From Sycobia sp. Sy_11 (Eukaryota; Arthropoda; Insecta; Hymenoptera; Epichrysomallidae): a stretch of 64,000 nucleotides of DNA. The notes under the pieces were generated by a model. The model did no database searches. It was not told the origin of the DNA and worked only from the letters and a program-made list of their open reading frames with translations. The stretch's first letter is position 1. The number at the start of each line of letters is the position of its first letter. Positions 13,286-26,167 of the stretch are shown here, piece after piece. Made by a program: the position numbers and the translations under genes. Location: assembly GCA_018907035.1 (NCBI GenBank), contig JACCIC010000019.1, forward strand, positions 3,861,001-3,925,000, in the 5' to 3' direction.

Positions 13286-13335
<50 letters not shown>
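13286..13335. repeat. (TA)n microsatellite, second of three
   Basis: Pure TA run of about 50 bp. Confidence 0.97.
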
Positions 13336-13336
<1 letters not shown>

Positions 13337-13453
13337 CGCTGAGGGAACGGAGACGAGCCTCCGTTCTCGCATCGCGCCTCTCCGTGGCTAATCGCTCCGC
13401 CAATATTGGAATATAATACAATAGAATAGGAACTACAATGCGTCACAGAATCT

Positions 13454-13461
<8 letters not shown>

Positions 13462-13512
<51 letters not shown>
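13462..13512. repeat. (TA)n microsatellite, third of three
   Basis: Pure TA run of about 51 bp. Confidence 0.97.
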
Positions 13513-13514
<2 letters not shown>

Positions 13515-13799
13515 CAGCGCTTTCGCGCGGGAATATGTGCGAATTGTTCGATGGAGGCCGGTGGCATTTGTATGGGGGGGGGGGGGGGTAAGACGGCCGT
13601 GTAAGCTATGTGCGTGCGTGTAAGCTTTATAATGTCCGTATTTTTTCCCGATCGTCACGTCGTAATACGTCCCTGGGCAATCATTTGCGCAATGAACAAT
13701 CGACATACCGCCAGCATACACGGATCTATGTCTCTCATCTAAACTCGAATACGCGCACTTATCAGTTAATGAATAAGCTCAATGTGTCTAACTTACGTA

Positions 13800-14660
13800 T
13801 ACGATGAATTTAAACTGTAAATAATTTGGAAAAATTATTTTTCACCTTTTGTACGTATAATATACCCGACTCGATTGAGCTATCAGATTGCGAGATAATG
13901 TTATAATTCTAAATAGCACGTCGAGCCACCGTTCTTGCTTCTATTGTGCAGTAAATATAGCGTACATCTGGTTTAGTCGAAACTATTAAGAATACTTAAA
14001 GCGAGTAGAAGTCCAAATATTTTTCGGTTCGTAAGGAATTTAGAAAATTAGACTAAAATTTGACAAGACCCCAGTAAAAATTCTCGAATTTTGGGCACGG
14101 AAACACGGGCTGAATTTCTACACGATTGTTTCAAAATATCCAATATTTTAATAATAAATTGAATTAATGATAATAATAAAGTATCGAATTTTGAACAGCT
14201 CAGGACCACTTTTCTTGTATCATGTACGCTTGGGGGCACACTTGGGACCATTGAAATAATCTACCCACGAAATCAAGCGGCACGGCTCGTGATAAAGCGC
14301 GCGAGAATTTCCGGTGTATTATGTTCACGGCCAAAATGAAATTATTATCAATCAGAGGTGTATAGGTCGATGCTGTTTAGTTCGTGTCCAGTTACGCATT
14401 CCTTTGCAGGCTAAAAGCGCGCTAGCGCGCTTGCGTATACATTGATTAGATAATTCATCTAATTTTGTAAATTTTTCTTTGGTTTTCGTTTTATTCTACG
14501 AGCAATGATGTACGATAAAATCGGCCTTTAAGTACAGCTATTGCTAATAAATGAAATCGTCGAGTTAATAAATAAAAGTATTATGGAAAGCGGGAGCTTC
14601 TCAAATACACTTACTTAAAATTCAAAGCTTGAATTAACCAAATCAGCATCCGTCTAATCT
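13800..14660. other. AT-rich unique block, no gene seen
   Basis: About 860 bp of AT-rich, microsatellite-free sequence. A short GCGCGCTAGCGCGC palindrome lies near 14416-14429. Confidence 0.55.
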
Positions 14661-14677
14661 TGCATGTTTTTCAAAAC

Positions 14678-14704
14678 AAAAAAAAAAAAAAAAAAAAAAA
14701 AAAA
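14678..14704. repeat. Poly-A tract
   Basis: A27 run preceded by a CAAAAC and followed by ACAAATAG. It could be the tail of a retroposed copy, but no body with coding or tRNA-like sequence is recognised upstream. Confidence 0.9.
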
Positions 14705-15029
14705 CAAATAGAAAGCATCTCTCTCCGATAGAGATCCGCGCCTGCGCGACATCGAGCGAATATTTCCCATTCATTTGGCGCTCGCCCCATTCACGCACGA
14801 GGCCGATGTTTATTAAAACGATAATCGCGCGATCGCGCGCGTGCTCGTATCCAACGACTATCGCGACGTCGAAAAAAAAAAAAAAAAAATGTTGACGAGA
14901 AAGAACGAGAATAATGCGCTCTAGCCCCCCTCCCCTATTCCACCCCTGACTCTCCTATATACTCCTTTTTTCAGGCTCGCGCCCGAGGTTCGCACGGACG
15001 CAGAAGCAGGTGGTGTATAGACGACGAGG

Positions 15030-15030
<1 letters not shown>

Positions 15031-15063
<33 letters not shown>
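15031..15063. repeat. (GA)n microsatellite
   Basis: GA run of about 32 bp. Confidence 0.95.
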
Positions 15064-15064
<1 letters not shown>

Positions 15065-15361
15065 GGGCGGAATCGTCGCTATCGCCGCAGCCGGCGGCGG
15101 CCTCGGCATTGCCGTCATCCCCATCGTCCCCCATCCTCCCTGGCGGGCGTTATGTGCTTCAAGGGTCTGGGGGGGGGGGGGGTTCCTCGGACGCCCGCGC
15201 GACGTAAGCAATCGATATTATCACTCGGGACCCCGAGAGCTGTGCGCAACTCTCTCTCTCCCTCTCTCTCTCTCTCCATCTCCCCTACTTTCGCTCTCCC
15301 TAACTCTCCCCTTACTCCGTGAGACGCGAGTAAACCCTCTCCCAGTGACTTACTCATATAG

Positions 15362-15365
<4 letters not shown>

Positions 15366-15416
<51 letters not shown>
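15366..15416. repeat. (TA)n microsatellite
   Basis: Pure TA run of about 51 bp. Confidence 0.97.
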
Positions 15417-15421
<5 letters not shown>

Positions 15422-15899
15422 GCACGCGCTCGCTCGCTAATATTCTGCTCTTACAGACTCGTAGAGAATGTCGGGGACTGTGCTACGTGCGTGTCCGTGT
15501 GTGTGTGTGCGGGCGCGCGCGCACAGGGTCGGAAAGGACACGTGCGGCATGGAAGCGGAATGGGTAATAGTGAAGGGAAAAAACGGTAGGGGGCACACGT
15601 TCCACGGTTTTTCTATATTTTTCGATATTTCCTATACCAATTCTGCTACAATGTTGGGGGGGGGGGGGATAATATTGAAATACTACCCGAGGTCGATGAT
15701 CGAGTGTACGAAGAAAAGCAGAGTCCCGGGGAAGGGGGAGGGGTCAATTTAAACAATTTTGTAGATTTGGTATTAGATTTTCTGATCTTTCGTGTTTTGA
15801 GAGAGCAAATATTTAATCGCGTAATATTTGGACATGTATAAGCGGAGAAAACAGTTGTGCACACACGCACAAAATTCGTCTTTACCTACATTTCTCCGC

Positions 15900-16400
15900 A
15901 CGCAACGCTCTCCAGTATCTTCTTTTCCCATCAGCTATTCAAATTTCAATTCGTTCTAACAACTTAAATTTTAGGATTATCGTTCGATTTGCGTTAACCT
16001 TCCGCGCTAGAATAAATATTAATTCATTAATTGAATAATAAATGAAATTTCAAAAAGGAAACGAAGTGCTTTAGCTATGGAGAACATAGGAAAAGAATTT
16101 TTAATTTCCTTAAAATACACGCTGATCAGTATTTTAATTTTTTAAATATAATGTTATTTACAACGCGATGTTTTATGCTTCATTCATAAAAAAAATGGTT
16201 CCGACAGCCTCTTCACAAGTTAGGAAATTCTATGTAAATATAGTTAGTAAATTCAAAAAAATTTATATACCAATTAGTATAAGAGCCCAATAGAATTCTC
16301 TCTATCAATACATATTTATTTCTCAAATACACCGCAAAAAGTAAATATTTCCTAAGAATACATATATAAATTTTCAAATCTCACTTAAAACACGATCAAG
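15900..16400. other. AT-rich unique block, no gene seen
   Basis: About 500 bp of AT-rich, non-repetitive sequence. No features recognised. Confidence 0.55.
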
Positions 16401-16881
16401 GCTCGTTTCAATTCTCAGCGTATCCGAGGCGAGGGAAGAACTCAGCCTTCTCTCTCGTTCGTGGCTGGCGCGGTATAATATATATTAAACCATCGGCGAC
16501 CACCAGCCTGAACTTTTCCATCGCGGCACGTTCCAAGGTAGTTCCAAGGTCGCGCTCCACGGTATAACCTTCCACCCCCCCTTCCCGGTCTCTCCGCGAG
16601 TTTCTCGCCTCGCCGCCCCCTCCTCCGCCCCATGGGGCGGACGTACGGGCAGAGGGCTTTCGCGCGCGCGGCGTTTTGTCTCGACGACCGACGGGACACG
16701 ACGGGGACGATGACAAAAGGCTTCTCTTGGCGTCACGGTGTATCATACAGCAAGGGTTGAAGGACTGTATATATATACATATTTATCTGTGTGTGCGTGT
16801 ATACATATATGTATGCCTATATATGCCTATGTATGAACGCGCGTGCGCTTCTAATACCCATGGCAGCAGGCAAAAGTGCTT

Positions 16882-16907
16882 TCTCTCTCTCTCTCTCTCT
16901 CTCTCTC
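16882..16907. repeat. (CT)n microsatellite
   Basis: CT run of about 26 bp. Confidence 0.95.
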
Positions 16908-17047
16908 CTTCCCTCTCTCACGCTCTCTTGCTCTCTGTATATACATGTATGTTCGTCAATTTGGAGAATTTCGTACCGTGAGCGACGGTGGCGATGGGCG
17001 AGAGGGGCCGAGGTAAAAAGGGCACGGCAAATAATATACGCATGTAC

Positions 17048-17051
<4 letters not shown>

Positions 17052-17081
<30 letters not shown>
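17052..17081. repeat. (TA)n microsatellite
   Basis: TA run of about 30 bp. Confidence 0.95.
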
Positions 17082-17085
<4 letters not shown>

Positions 17086-17281
17086 CACATCTATAATATG
17101 TAGAAACGGGTTCGAAATTAATATGTACTGACGCGCTCAGCGGGCCACCATCCGAGTTAATAAGGACACCCCTGATGAATATTTCATCGCCTCGGCACAT
17201 GCACGTCTATTATTATCAAAAATGATAATCGATAAGGGTGGATTATTTTCGTTTTACCTCGTGCTGTACGCGCTATCTGCA

Positions 17282-17283
<2 letters not shown>

Positions 17284-17328
<45 letters not shown>
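17284..17328. repeat. (TA)n microsatellite
   Basis: Pure TA run of about 45 bp. Confidence 0.97.
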
Positions 17329-17330
<2 letters not shown>

Positions 17331-17900
17331 ACGTGTCTAACAGCGCAAAATAATGGCTTCTTCATAAAAATTTACGCTATTGATATATAGACTATATAAG
17401 TTGATAAATAGACTATATCATTTTATTTAACTAGAAACGTGCTGCGCGCGACAAATTACACGTTATATTATATATAAGAGTGTGTAATGTAAAGTATGAA
17501 AAACGCCAAGGCGTGCGTCTGACCGAGTCGGTTATTTTCACGTGTATGTTTTTGGAGGATTATCATGCCGTATACAGCGGCGTATGCGATCAATAGTCTT
17601 TAACAACTGTAAAAAAAAATGAAAATTCACTCCGTCCACGCCTAACGAACACGGCGGGGATGGGTGATAGTAGGGTTAGCTATTGGGAAACTTTTCTCCT
17701 TACGGCACTGATGTCACGTACAGAGTTTTATACACGACCTCTGGTCGGTGTGTATTATCGCGATTTTGTCTCCCCCTTTAATTTAAGTACTACTACTTAG
17801 ACGAGTCGCGCGTGCGTGCAATTTACGTTTTTTTCCCCCCTTTTCCATGGCGGTCGCGCGAGTTCTTACGCACGAGAAAAAAAGCGTATTTTGTAAGATA

Positions 17901-17904
<4 letters not shown>

Positions 17905-17947
<43 letters not shown>
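17905..17947. repeat. (GA)n microsatellite
   Basis: GA run of about 42 bp. Confidence 0.97.
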
Positions 17948-17948
<1 letters not shown>

Positions 17949-18270
17949 CAGCGGCGGTCCGCGCTCGCGTCGCGATCGATCGCGCGCGCCGGAGACGCCC
18001 CCGCGGACGCGCTCCAAAGCCTTATAATATACGAGTCAGATTCCTGCAGCGAGGTCGAGCGGACGGAATAAGAAAGTTAAGACGGCCAACGATCTCATAC
18101 GACTATATGTAGGGGAGTAAGGGAGACAGCGACGGGGTTGAGGGGAAAAATAAAGGGGAAAAGCGAAGTGTATGTGCTGGTATTTGAAAATCCGGCCTTT
18201 TATCTCCCTCTCTGTAGCGATACGCTCGTGAAAAATCTCAGCTGGTCTAATAAGCTCGTGCCCGCGCATT

Positions 18271-18272
<2 letters not shown>

Positions 18273-18317
<45 letters not shown>
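18273..18317. repeat. (TA)n microsatellite
   Basis: TA run of about 45 bp followed by a short CA run. Confidence 0.97.
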
Positions 18318-18327
<10 letters not shown>

Positions 18328-18499
18328 AACACACCTATATAGAGCTCGTAAAATTACAGAAAAATGTGAGCAAAGAGCAGACGGAAGAAAATATTCGTCG
18401 ATCTGAAGAAAAGAAGAAGAAAATCAAAGAGTGAGAAGAGAAAGGAAAGTGATAAGTGAGGTGGTACATTTACACACACAAGTGCACGCGCGTATGCAT

Positions 18500-18508
<9 letters not shown>

Positions 18509-18543
<35 letters not shown>
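18509..18543. repeat. (GA)n microsatellite
   Basis: GA run of about 34 bp in a long purine-rich stretch (18350-18740). Confidence 0.95.
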
Positions 18544-18544
<1 letters not shown>

Positions 18545-18839
18545 ACAAGAGAGCGAGAAAGGTATAAGACCTAGAAGAGTCGAAAGTCTTTGCCGAACGA
18601 TCCGTGAATTATGCATGAGGTCCAGCGGGAAAAGTTTCCTTGGCCGCAAAAGCGTATTATGCGCTCAAAAAGAAGAACAAGTCTCAGCGAGAGAGAAAGA
18701 GAGAGATTGAATATTAGACGAAGAAAGAAAAGGGTAAAAGACCTTGCCAGCGTCTCAAAATCGGATGATGATAAATTGCGCCGGCGGGTGAAAAACACGC
18801 GCGGGGAGAAACGCAGGCAACGGGGAGCGCACGTTTTAT

Positions 18840-20650
18840 AACGGATTTTTGCCAATTTGTTTACGCTAAATATGAATTTCTTTCTCACAAACATTCCAAG
18901 ATTAATGTCCTCGTACGAGCCGTTAATTCGATATGGATATGTATTCAATCACTGCTTTTTTAATCAAACTTAGACCCGAATTTCTGAGGCTATCTCTCGT
19001 AAAAAATTTTTTTCGGTACAATGCAAAATAAAAAAACTGCCCATAAAACGAAACCACCTTTTTTACTCGTATTTGAGCGCTTTTTAGAACCGCACAAATC
19101 ATTTTATCGACAATGTCAGATAGAATGGTAGTGGTTAAAGACATTTATTTTTTTTTATCGTTCCAACAAAACTTTTGATACGATCGAGTGCCTTAGTAAT
19201 TGAAATTACATTCAAAATGTTTTTCTTTTTTTTTTTGTAATAAAAAAAATTTACAATTTCAGCGGGGATCTGGCCCAAGTCAGTGGTTTCAGATTCGGTT
19301 GGTTAAATTTGGTCAAAAATGATTTTTTTTTTTATTTCGATTAATATGCCGAATTTCTTTTTTTTGGAATTTTCAATCATTTACTTACTATATGTATAGA
19401 AATTGTCCAAAAATCAAACATCGATCTCGACCGAGGCCGCGTAGGTGCAGCTACGAGATGAATTCCATTTAACTGAACTGAACGTATTTCTGACTCACGT
19501 CTGTATAATATGGACATTGGACACAGCCCGTTAGCGTGGTCGCCCACGTGATATCGATTCAAATCGGTATTTTAATTTGTATCCCACAATAACTTATACT
19601 AAACATATACTGAATAATCAATTATTTAGGCCTTAATTTTATCGTGAAGTATCGCGTAGAAGTTCAATTAAAATGAAAAAAAAAATTCATTTCCCCCTAC
19701 AATTACTGATATCTGTATTGATTATAACATAATATCAGACAGTCGATATATCTATATGGAAGGCGAATTCGTGTAGCCGTCAAAAGTGCTGCACGCCATC
19801 TTAAACACGGCGAAATGAGCCTGCGCTGTAAATGGTTCGTTAAAGCGACGAAGCGAGATCGTCAGGCGCAATAAAATCGGGACTCGGCCCAATGGAAAAA
19901 TACGGCCACGTATGCCATGATTTGATCGCGGTCGATACTTCTAACGATGTGCCGCAATACGAGATTATAATATTAGAATTAACTGCATTAATTATGTATG
20001 AGTCGACTATTGATTTACGAAGGCGAACGACCCGCTCCGCGCTTTTATTTAATTAACGCCAACGGCGAGAGGCTCCCGCGAGTTATTGTCAATTCCGGTC
20101 GACTCGCATTTTATAATTCAATTATTAATGCATTTTCGGTTAACGTATTGATAAGCGTTCATTTCTTTTTCAAAGCGCACATTATAAATTAAATTGCGTA
20201 TATCAGTATGGGATTGTTCTCAGGATGTTGAGATGTTTGAATGATTAAATTAATTACACGGATGTCAGTGAATTAGTACGTATGTGAAATTCTTTTTTTA
20301 CGTAATTAAATGTCAATTATATTTTGAGAAAGGGTTAAAAAATGCTAGAGTACGAATCGGCGATAATTATTACTAATGCGAACGCGACCCTGTCGGGAAC
20401 ACGAATCGTGCCCTGACCTCTCGTGGCGAATTGGGAATCCACATAATCGAACACCCATTCTGGAATAGCATTTACCCATTCTGAAAAACTGTAAAATAAT
20501 TTCAATGGAAATCGAAAATTTTGCATTACATTATAATAAATGCTAGAGAAGGACTACTGTAAAGTATAAATCGTCAGTCGTCAAAACGTTGAAGTGTTCC
20601 GGTATTAGTTTTCTTCCCTTCCCTAGGTCAAAAGACGTTTTTGGACAGTA
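18840..20650. other. Long AT-rich block without microsatellites
   Basis: The longest quiet stretch in the left half (about 1.8 kb). No open frame with coding texture was seen. The homeodomain-core cluster at 19975-20190 lies inside it, and the Penelope-type relic lies at its right end. Confidence 0.55.
19975..20190. promoter_or_regulatory. Cluster of homeodomain-type TAAT/ATTA cores
   Basis: More than ten TAAT/ATTA cores lie in about 215 bp, including several ATTAAT/TTAATTA forms, interspersed with unique GC-containing sequence and no microsatellite. This is compatible with a developmental enhancer in a long intron of a neural gene, but AT-rich DNA gives many such cores by chance. Confidence 0.2.
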
Positions 20651-20654
20651 GCGT

Positions 20655-20936
20655 TTGAACGAACGTCTGCAACAAACAGCTGTAAAACAGGTCGTGCCGA
20701 TACCTTCCGATATTCCGATTTTCTTCTATTTAAGAATAAAAAATGCCTTTACAAAGCTCACTGCATTCCTTAAAATTATGCCGGTTTTTTATTGTTATAA
20801 ATGTACTTCACGTATATTTTTTAAATCAATCATTTCGTGGACGAAATTGATCAACCTTCCATATAAACAGTATATCTGCCGTGGGTTTACGAAGACATAT
20901 ATTGGTGTACGATTAGAAGGCCACGCTACCACTTAA
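20655..20936 (+). pseudogene. Probable decayed Penelope-like retroelement fragment (GIY-YIG endonuclease remnant)
   Basis: The open stretch has no ATG start. Its last 31 residues read TKLINLPYKQ, then YICRGFTKTYIG, then VRLEGHATT. Penelope-like elements end in a GIY-YIG endonuclease whose start has the layout ...LP..(G)VY-I-C-x-x-C-x-K-x-YIG-x-T..R-L..R..EH. Here the C-x(4)-K-x-YIG spacing, the preceding NLPYK and the following RLEGH fit, but the second Cys is Phe and residues between YIG and H are missing, as expected of a relic. The upstream 60 residues are hydrophobic/basic and would correspond to the linker after the reverse transcriptase, though I cannot match them. The flanks are AT-rich and microsatellite-free. 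This is a motif-level call only, and chance similarity is possible. Confidence 0.28.
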
Positions 20937-20939
20937 GTT

Positions 20940-22140
20940 CCTAATATATATCAGCGTGCATCGTTAACCGCGATAACTATAGATACATTCTCAGCAGATA
21001 CTACTCTCCTCGTTGCTCTATGGGCCGCCATATATATACTGCGAGAACTACCCTAAATAAGCATATGCAATCGGCGACCGAACTTGCCAGTGTATATTAC
21101 AGATAAAGATCCAGCCTAGGTAACAACTGCGTCCCAATTGGCGATAATAGACCATATAATGTAAATACCCTGTAATATAAATAACCTATGCATATACACG
21201 AATGTGGCTAGATGGCACGAAAATGAGTGCAAGGGGGTTGAACACACCTACCAACAAATGTGAGAATGCACACGATCCCGGTCGAGAAGGAGATTGGAAT
21301 TCAGGTATTTTGTATTTCTTTGGGAAGAGAGAGAGAGAGAGAGAGTCTTCTATCGGGTGGGTCGAGGCGGGTTCCTCGGACCTTACAGAATATTACACGT
21401 CCTATACTCATCCGCGCCGCTCGGAAAACTCGAGGCGTCGAGAGAGCTGTGAATCGGTTCTGGTCATAAAATCCGATTATTATATAATGGGAACGGTTTG
21501 AGCTTGTGCGTGGGCCCGAGCGATAGGCGATCGTATCGGCGGCGTGTCGTAAACTTTGGCTCTTTTTCCCCTTTGTTGTGTATATACTATAATATATATG
21601 GGGAGATGCGTGCTTGTATATATACACAAATGTGACGATACGGGACTGAAGAAGATCTGACGAACGAATGCTCTCTTCCCGCGTTCATTCGGAGCTATGC
21701 ATCATTAAGATGTCGATGGTATAGTGTATATATAGTGGTGGATGATTGATAAACAGCGCTGGAATTTCCTCGATGCATGCGAGCCAAAGAAGAAGCTTAT
21801 GATGCAGGGGGAGAAAAAGAGGTCGTCGTTTGATTTGTAGAATTAAATCATATATATATATATAGATGTGTGCGTGCGTGCATTAGTCAAGGAATGTACA
21901 ATGTGGAAAAAGGGAAGCGGGGGATGATGACGAATTTCCTCGTATACCATAAGTGAGTCGGCGCCGATTGAAAAATACACACGCATTGTTGACACATTAT
22001 GCAGCGGGACGGAGAAAAGTCATTCCTACGTATATGATCTGGGCTGGACTCGATTGTTCTCGATGCGTTTCTACAACGAAGACACCGATTAACGATAGGT
22101 GAACGAGAGAAAGTAAGAGAGAATAAATTAATAAATAAAT
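20940..22140. other. Mixed unique sequence, no gene seen
   Basis: Moderately AT-rich sequence with only short GA (21326-21344) and TA runs. No splice-site pair or recognised peptide. Confidence 0.45.
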
Positions 22141-22144
22141 AAAT

Positions 22145-23680
22145 AAAATGTGTCATTTTGTTAGGCAGAATTTGCCGGATTATTTCTATGGCAGTGGATT
22201 TAAAAAGAAAAGGTGTGAAAGCAAAACGACGTGTAGAGTATTAGGAGGAAGAAGTCTGTTGGAACTATTTGAAAAATGCAATATTAAAAGACGATTCCGG
22301 TACATCGTCCGCTTTTATGGCAACTCGAAACGACCGCGCGAAATTGGAATATCGGAATATCCTGGTATCTATTATTTCAACGCGATTTTCCCTCCACGTT
22401 TCGATATCGATAATATGCTCGTTAAAAAAAAAAAAAAGGGACAAAAACACCAAAAAAGAAAAACCGATATTGGAGATAGACTTCCCATGCCTGCGACGGC
22501 CATGCCATTTTCTTATAATGACTATATGTAGTACGCATAATTTTCTCCAATCTCGCTCATGCACATTGAATGAGCTCCATAAATTCTCACCCAGTAATAT
22601 TCCCCCCCCCCACACACACACACAGTCAATATATCTACCTATCTACTTATCTATCACAGCCGATTCTTATCCTAAATTTTGCTACAATGCGGGAATTCAA
22701 TCTACAGTTACAGTATAATGAGCATTCAAAAAATCACACACACACGCGCGCGCTTATGCATCTGACATTCGAGTGCAAAAAGAGAGGAGAAAGTATATAA
22801 ATAAAGTCGCGCGGTGGTGGTGTTGGCGCGAAATTCCCTCTGTTCGCTGTGTGGATGCAAATGTATTACACGGAAGGAAAGCACGCCATCCGGCTATATA
22901 TATATAATCGTACAGGATGTACGGTGCATAATCTACCGTTGCCCGGATAAAAAGGACACTCCGCGGCGAATTATTCGGGTATGACTGAGACGCCGCGTAT
23001 ACAAGCTGGCATATATAATAAACGAATGGCTGTGCGAAACAGGGGTGGCGAGGTATTACGACCGTTGGTAACGTACGCGCGGAAAATTTGTCGCGCATGA
23101 CCTTCTTTTTTTTACATCGCGATCCGTTGTGATACGGAGAGCCCCGATGGACCCATATAAACGAAAGCTGACGCGTACCGGGGCTAATGGTATGGATAAA
23201 TTTTTTTTGTTGCCTTTTCTTCTTTCGCTTTTTGTTTTTTGTTCGTTCTCGCTTTTTTTTTAATAAAAAAGCATGTTAATAAGGTGAAAGCGTCCGATGA
23301 ATATGTGGCCGTGGACAACAACAACGGAGAAAAAGAAAAGAACTTTCGTTATGGCCGATACGTTGCCGGCATATGGAAATAAATTATAAGAGCTGAATCA
23401 CGCCAAACGAAATTTCAATAACACGTTGACGTCGAACAGGTTTTCGAAAACATTATGATCGATTCTATTTGTATAGACATTTTTTTTAAACAGTTCATTC
23501 GCTTTTTAAGGAATTTTTAACGGGCATAGCTTAGACGTCACACGTCTACCTGTATATGATTCAATGGAATTCTTGGATTACAATAATTGATTGTTGGGGA
23601 GGCGGATCATCTCATCCCATGACGCATCATTGGTAAAAAATCTATTATTAATTTTTCCCACTTTGACGGGCCACGCAGCG
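22145..23680. other. Mixed unique sequence, no gene seen
   Basis: Contains open frames up to about 149 codons on both strands, none with a recognised motif. A poly-A (22424-22436), a poly-C/CA stretch (22603-22624) and several T-rich runs near 23100-23270 are the only repeats. Confidence 0.45.
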
Positions 23681-23795
23681 GACTTGGGATGGATTTTCAT
23701 TCCAAGATTTCTGTGTCATCGCCCCAGAGTCAAGAGACGAATACAATCCACCCGCATATAATTGATGCTTCCTACCTTAAACCGTCGCGTCACAT

Positions 23796-23799
<4 letters not shown>

Positions 23800-23849
<50 letters not shown>
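23800..23849. repeat. (TA)n microsatellite
   Basis: Pure TA run of about 50 bp. Confidence 0.97.
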
Positions 23850-23850
<1 letters not shown>

Positions 23851-24272
23851 GCGCGCCAGATACACACAGTATATACGCTCCGAAAGGAGCAATGTGCCTT
23901 GGATGCGACATCGGCGGCAGCGCGGGCGAAAACAAGAGACACGAGAGAGGAAGAGAGAGAGCGAGAGAGCCAGGAGTACGCTGCACGATCGAGGGGTTCC
24001 GGTTATTCTGGTTCTGGCCTTCGGGCTTTCGACCCCCAAAAAAGCGGATCTGGCACGAGCGAAAAAAACAAGGAGGAGAGAGCAGGGGGAACGTTGGTGA
24101 GAGGGGGGCGGAGAAGAAGCGGTTCCCGCTTGCAACGGGAGATCCGCGCGAACGAAAAGAAAGGAGTGAGAGGGCGAGAGTGAGAGAGAGAAAGAGAGAG
24201 AGAGAGAAACACGTCGCATGGTCGAAAAAGAGAACAGGGAGTCGAAAATCGACAAAAATAATACTTGCGCGC

Positions 24273-24275
<3 letters not shown>

Positions 24276-24324
<49 letters not shown>
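24276..24324. repeat. (TA)n microsatellite
   Basis: Pure TA run of about 49 bp following an imperfect GA-rich stretch (23940-24210). Confidence 0.97.
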
Positions 24325-24327
<3 letters not shown>

Positions 24328-24539
24328 GCAACGGTAGTGTAAGCACAGTGGAGGAGCGTGGTGGATACGGAGCCTCCTTGGATTGATACTTATATAAACA
24401 CACCCGCGCGCTATACATCGCCTTTTATTCGAAGGTGATCTGCACAGCGCAATATTAAAAAATATTATGAATAATATAAATAATAATACAATGAAGCTGT
24501 GTAATTTTCCATTGTTTTTTTCGTACAATCATAGGTATA

Positions 24540-25460
24540 TATATAGTATAATATATGAGGAGACGCGAATCGCGTAGGCGGTATAATTTTTTTTATACTT
24601 ACGCTATAGTATAGAAAGTTTACGGCCAAGAATTTTGCTACTATAATAATACTTTCAGGGGCGGCACAGGAAAGTGTATACTTTCAAGAGTTTCAGCCTG
24701 GATTTCATTGGCTTTTTCATTGTACCTCAAGTATATTACACGTATGGAGTATCGATGTGAAAACGCTTCTCCTGTACCTTTAAACGCACTTTCGAGGCAC
24801 TTTTAGAAGTCTTTTGTCAGATTCTACGTGTACAATACCTATAGTTATACGCCGAATGAATCAATCGCTGCTATTGGTTATCTATGAAAGTATAAAGCAA
24901 GAAAAAAAAAATTTTTGGCTCCAGACAAAAAGGGGCAATATTTTTTGATCGTTGCGTTTAGTATTTTGACTCGACGGTATGTGAGTAAAAACTTAAATCT
25001 TATAAAATATCGGAGATTCAGAATGACGGATGCGCATATTCCATCAGCCTAAAAATTGATATATTGGCCTGTGTTTCTGACACGTCAATTTTATTGATAT
25101 TTAGATGGCTTGTTATCTGAAATTCTGCAGAATACGGCGGTGATTTTTTGTTTTTGTTTCTCTCTTTGGCCATTTCCGCGAATACTTATATATTATTTCT
25201 AATATCATATTTCCAAGTTTCTTCACGCCCCTTCCCGAAATTTTCAACAGTAAAATATAAAAAAAAAAAAAATTCCTCTGTTTATTTATCGAAACGAAGA
25301 AGTTGAGACAGTACGCGTGAAATGCAATTCTGAAAAGGGCGCATCAATCGCACCCATCGAACAAAAATATCGTTCTGTTCTACGAGAGCATGTTTTTTTT
25401 TTTTTAAATTTCTAATTATACATGGTATAATCTGATATAGAAGACTTCGCAAAAGGCCGC
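24540..25460. other. AT-rich unique block, no gene seen
   Basis: About 900 bp of AT-rich sequence with short poly-A and poly-T runs (25258-25271, 25393-25405) but no dinucleotide array and no recognised gene. Confidence 0.55.
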
Positions 25461-26115
25461 GCTTCGATGCACGATGGGTGGGGGGGGGGGGTATAAGTTC
25501 CTTTGAAATATTTTCCCTCTTTCGAAGTCAATATTTAAATAGCTCGCGGTCCTATATTATACGATTTCTCCAACTGATATCTAGAAGTACGTTCGGGATG
25601 CTTCAACTATCGGTAGCGCACTCTCGACAAAGAAATGATATGGGAGAGAATGCGAAGAGAGAAAGAGAGAGTGAGAGGGAGCGAGAGAGGTAGAGAGAGA
25701 CAGAAGGGCGCCAAAAAAAGAAAAAAAATCGCGAGCAGAAAGTATAACCGACTGTGTATAATATGGCGCATGCTCTCGAGACTCTCTTTACATCCCCTCC
25801 CCCTTTTGCGGCGAATGTCGCAAAGAGCCCCCCAAACTTGCGGCGCGACGCTTTTTCCGCTGTACATTTGAGCGCGCGCGTGCAGAAAAGCGAGCTCAGG
25901 TGCGTGAAACGATAGGAGAGCGAAAAGCGTCGAGGTGGTGAAAAGTATCTTTCTGCGCTGCGGCAATAATGGCGGAAGAGGGACCGCGGGTATCGGGCGC
26001 GTTGTATATCGTATTATACGCGTACATGTGATACCGCGCGTGCAGGCGCCGTATACGCGCGTACAAGTACACGGACGTGAAGAGAGAAAGCGAGGAAGAC
26101 CGAGCCGAGCCTCTA

Positions 26116-26167
26116 TTATATATATATATATATATATATACATACATATATATATATACATATATAG
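26116..26167. repeat. Interrupted (TA)n microsatellite
   Basis: TA run of about 25 bp followed by ATACAT-type units. Confidence 0.93.

Noticed and set aside
14678..14704. Poly-A run as a retroposon tail
   Set aside because: No recognisable element body or target-site duplication was found upstream.
19520..19570. tRNA-like internal promoter boxes (TTAGCGTGGTC ... GATTCAAATC)
   Set aside because: The A-box match is poor and no cloverleaf with an acceptor stem can be drawn. A decayed tRNA-derived SINE is possible but not supported.
23689..24528. Long overlapping frames (up to 270 codons) with Ile-Tyr or Ser-Leu runs
   Set aside because: They are translations of (TA)n and (GA)n/(CT)n arrays, which contain no stop in most frames. 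No domain, splice signal or codon texture supports coding. The same applies to similar frames throughout the window.
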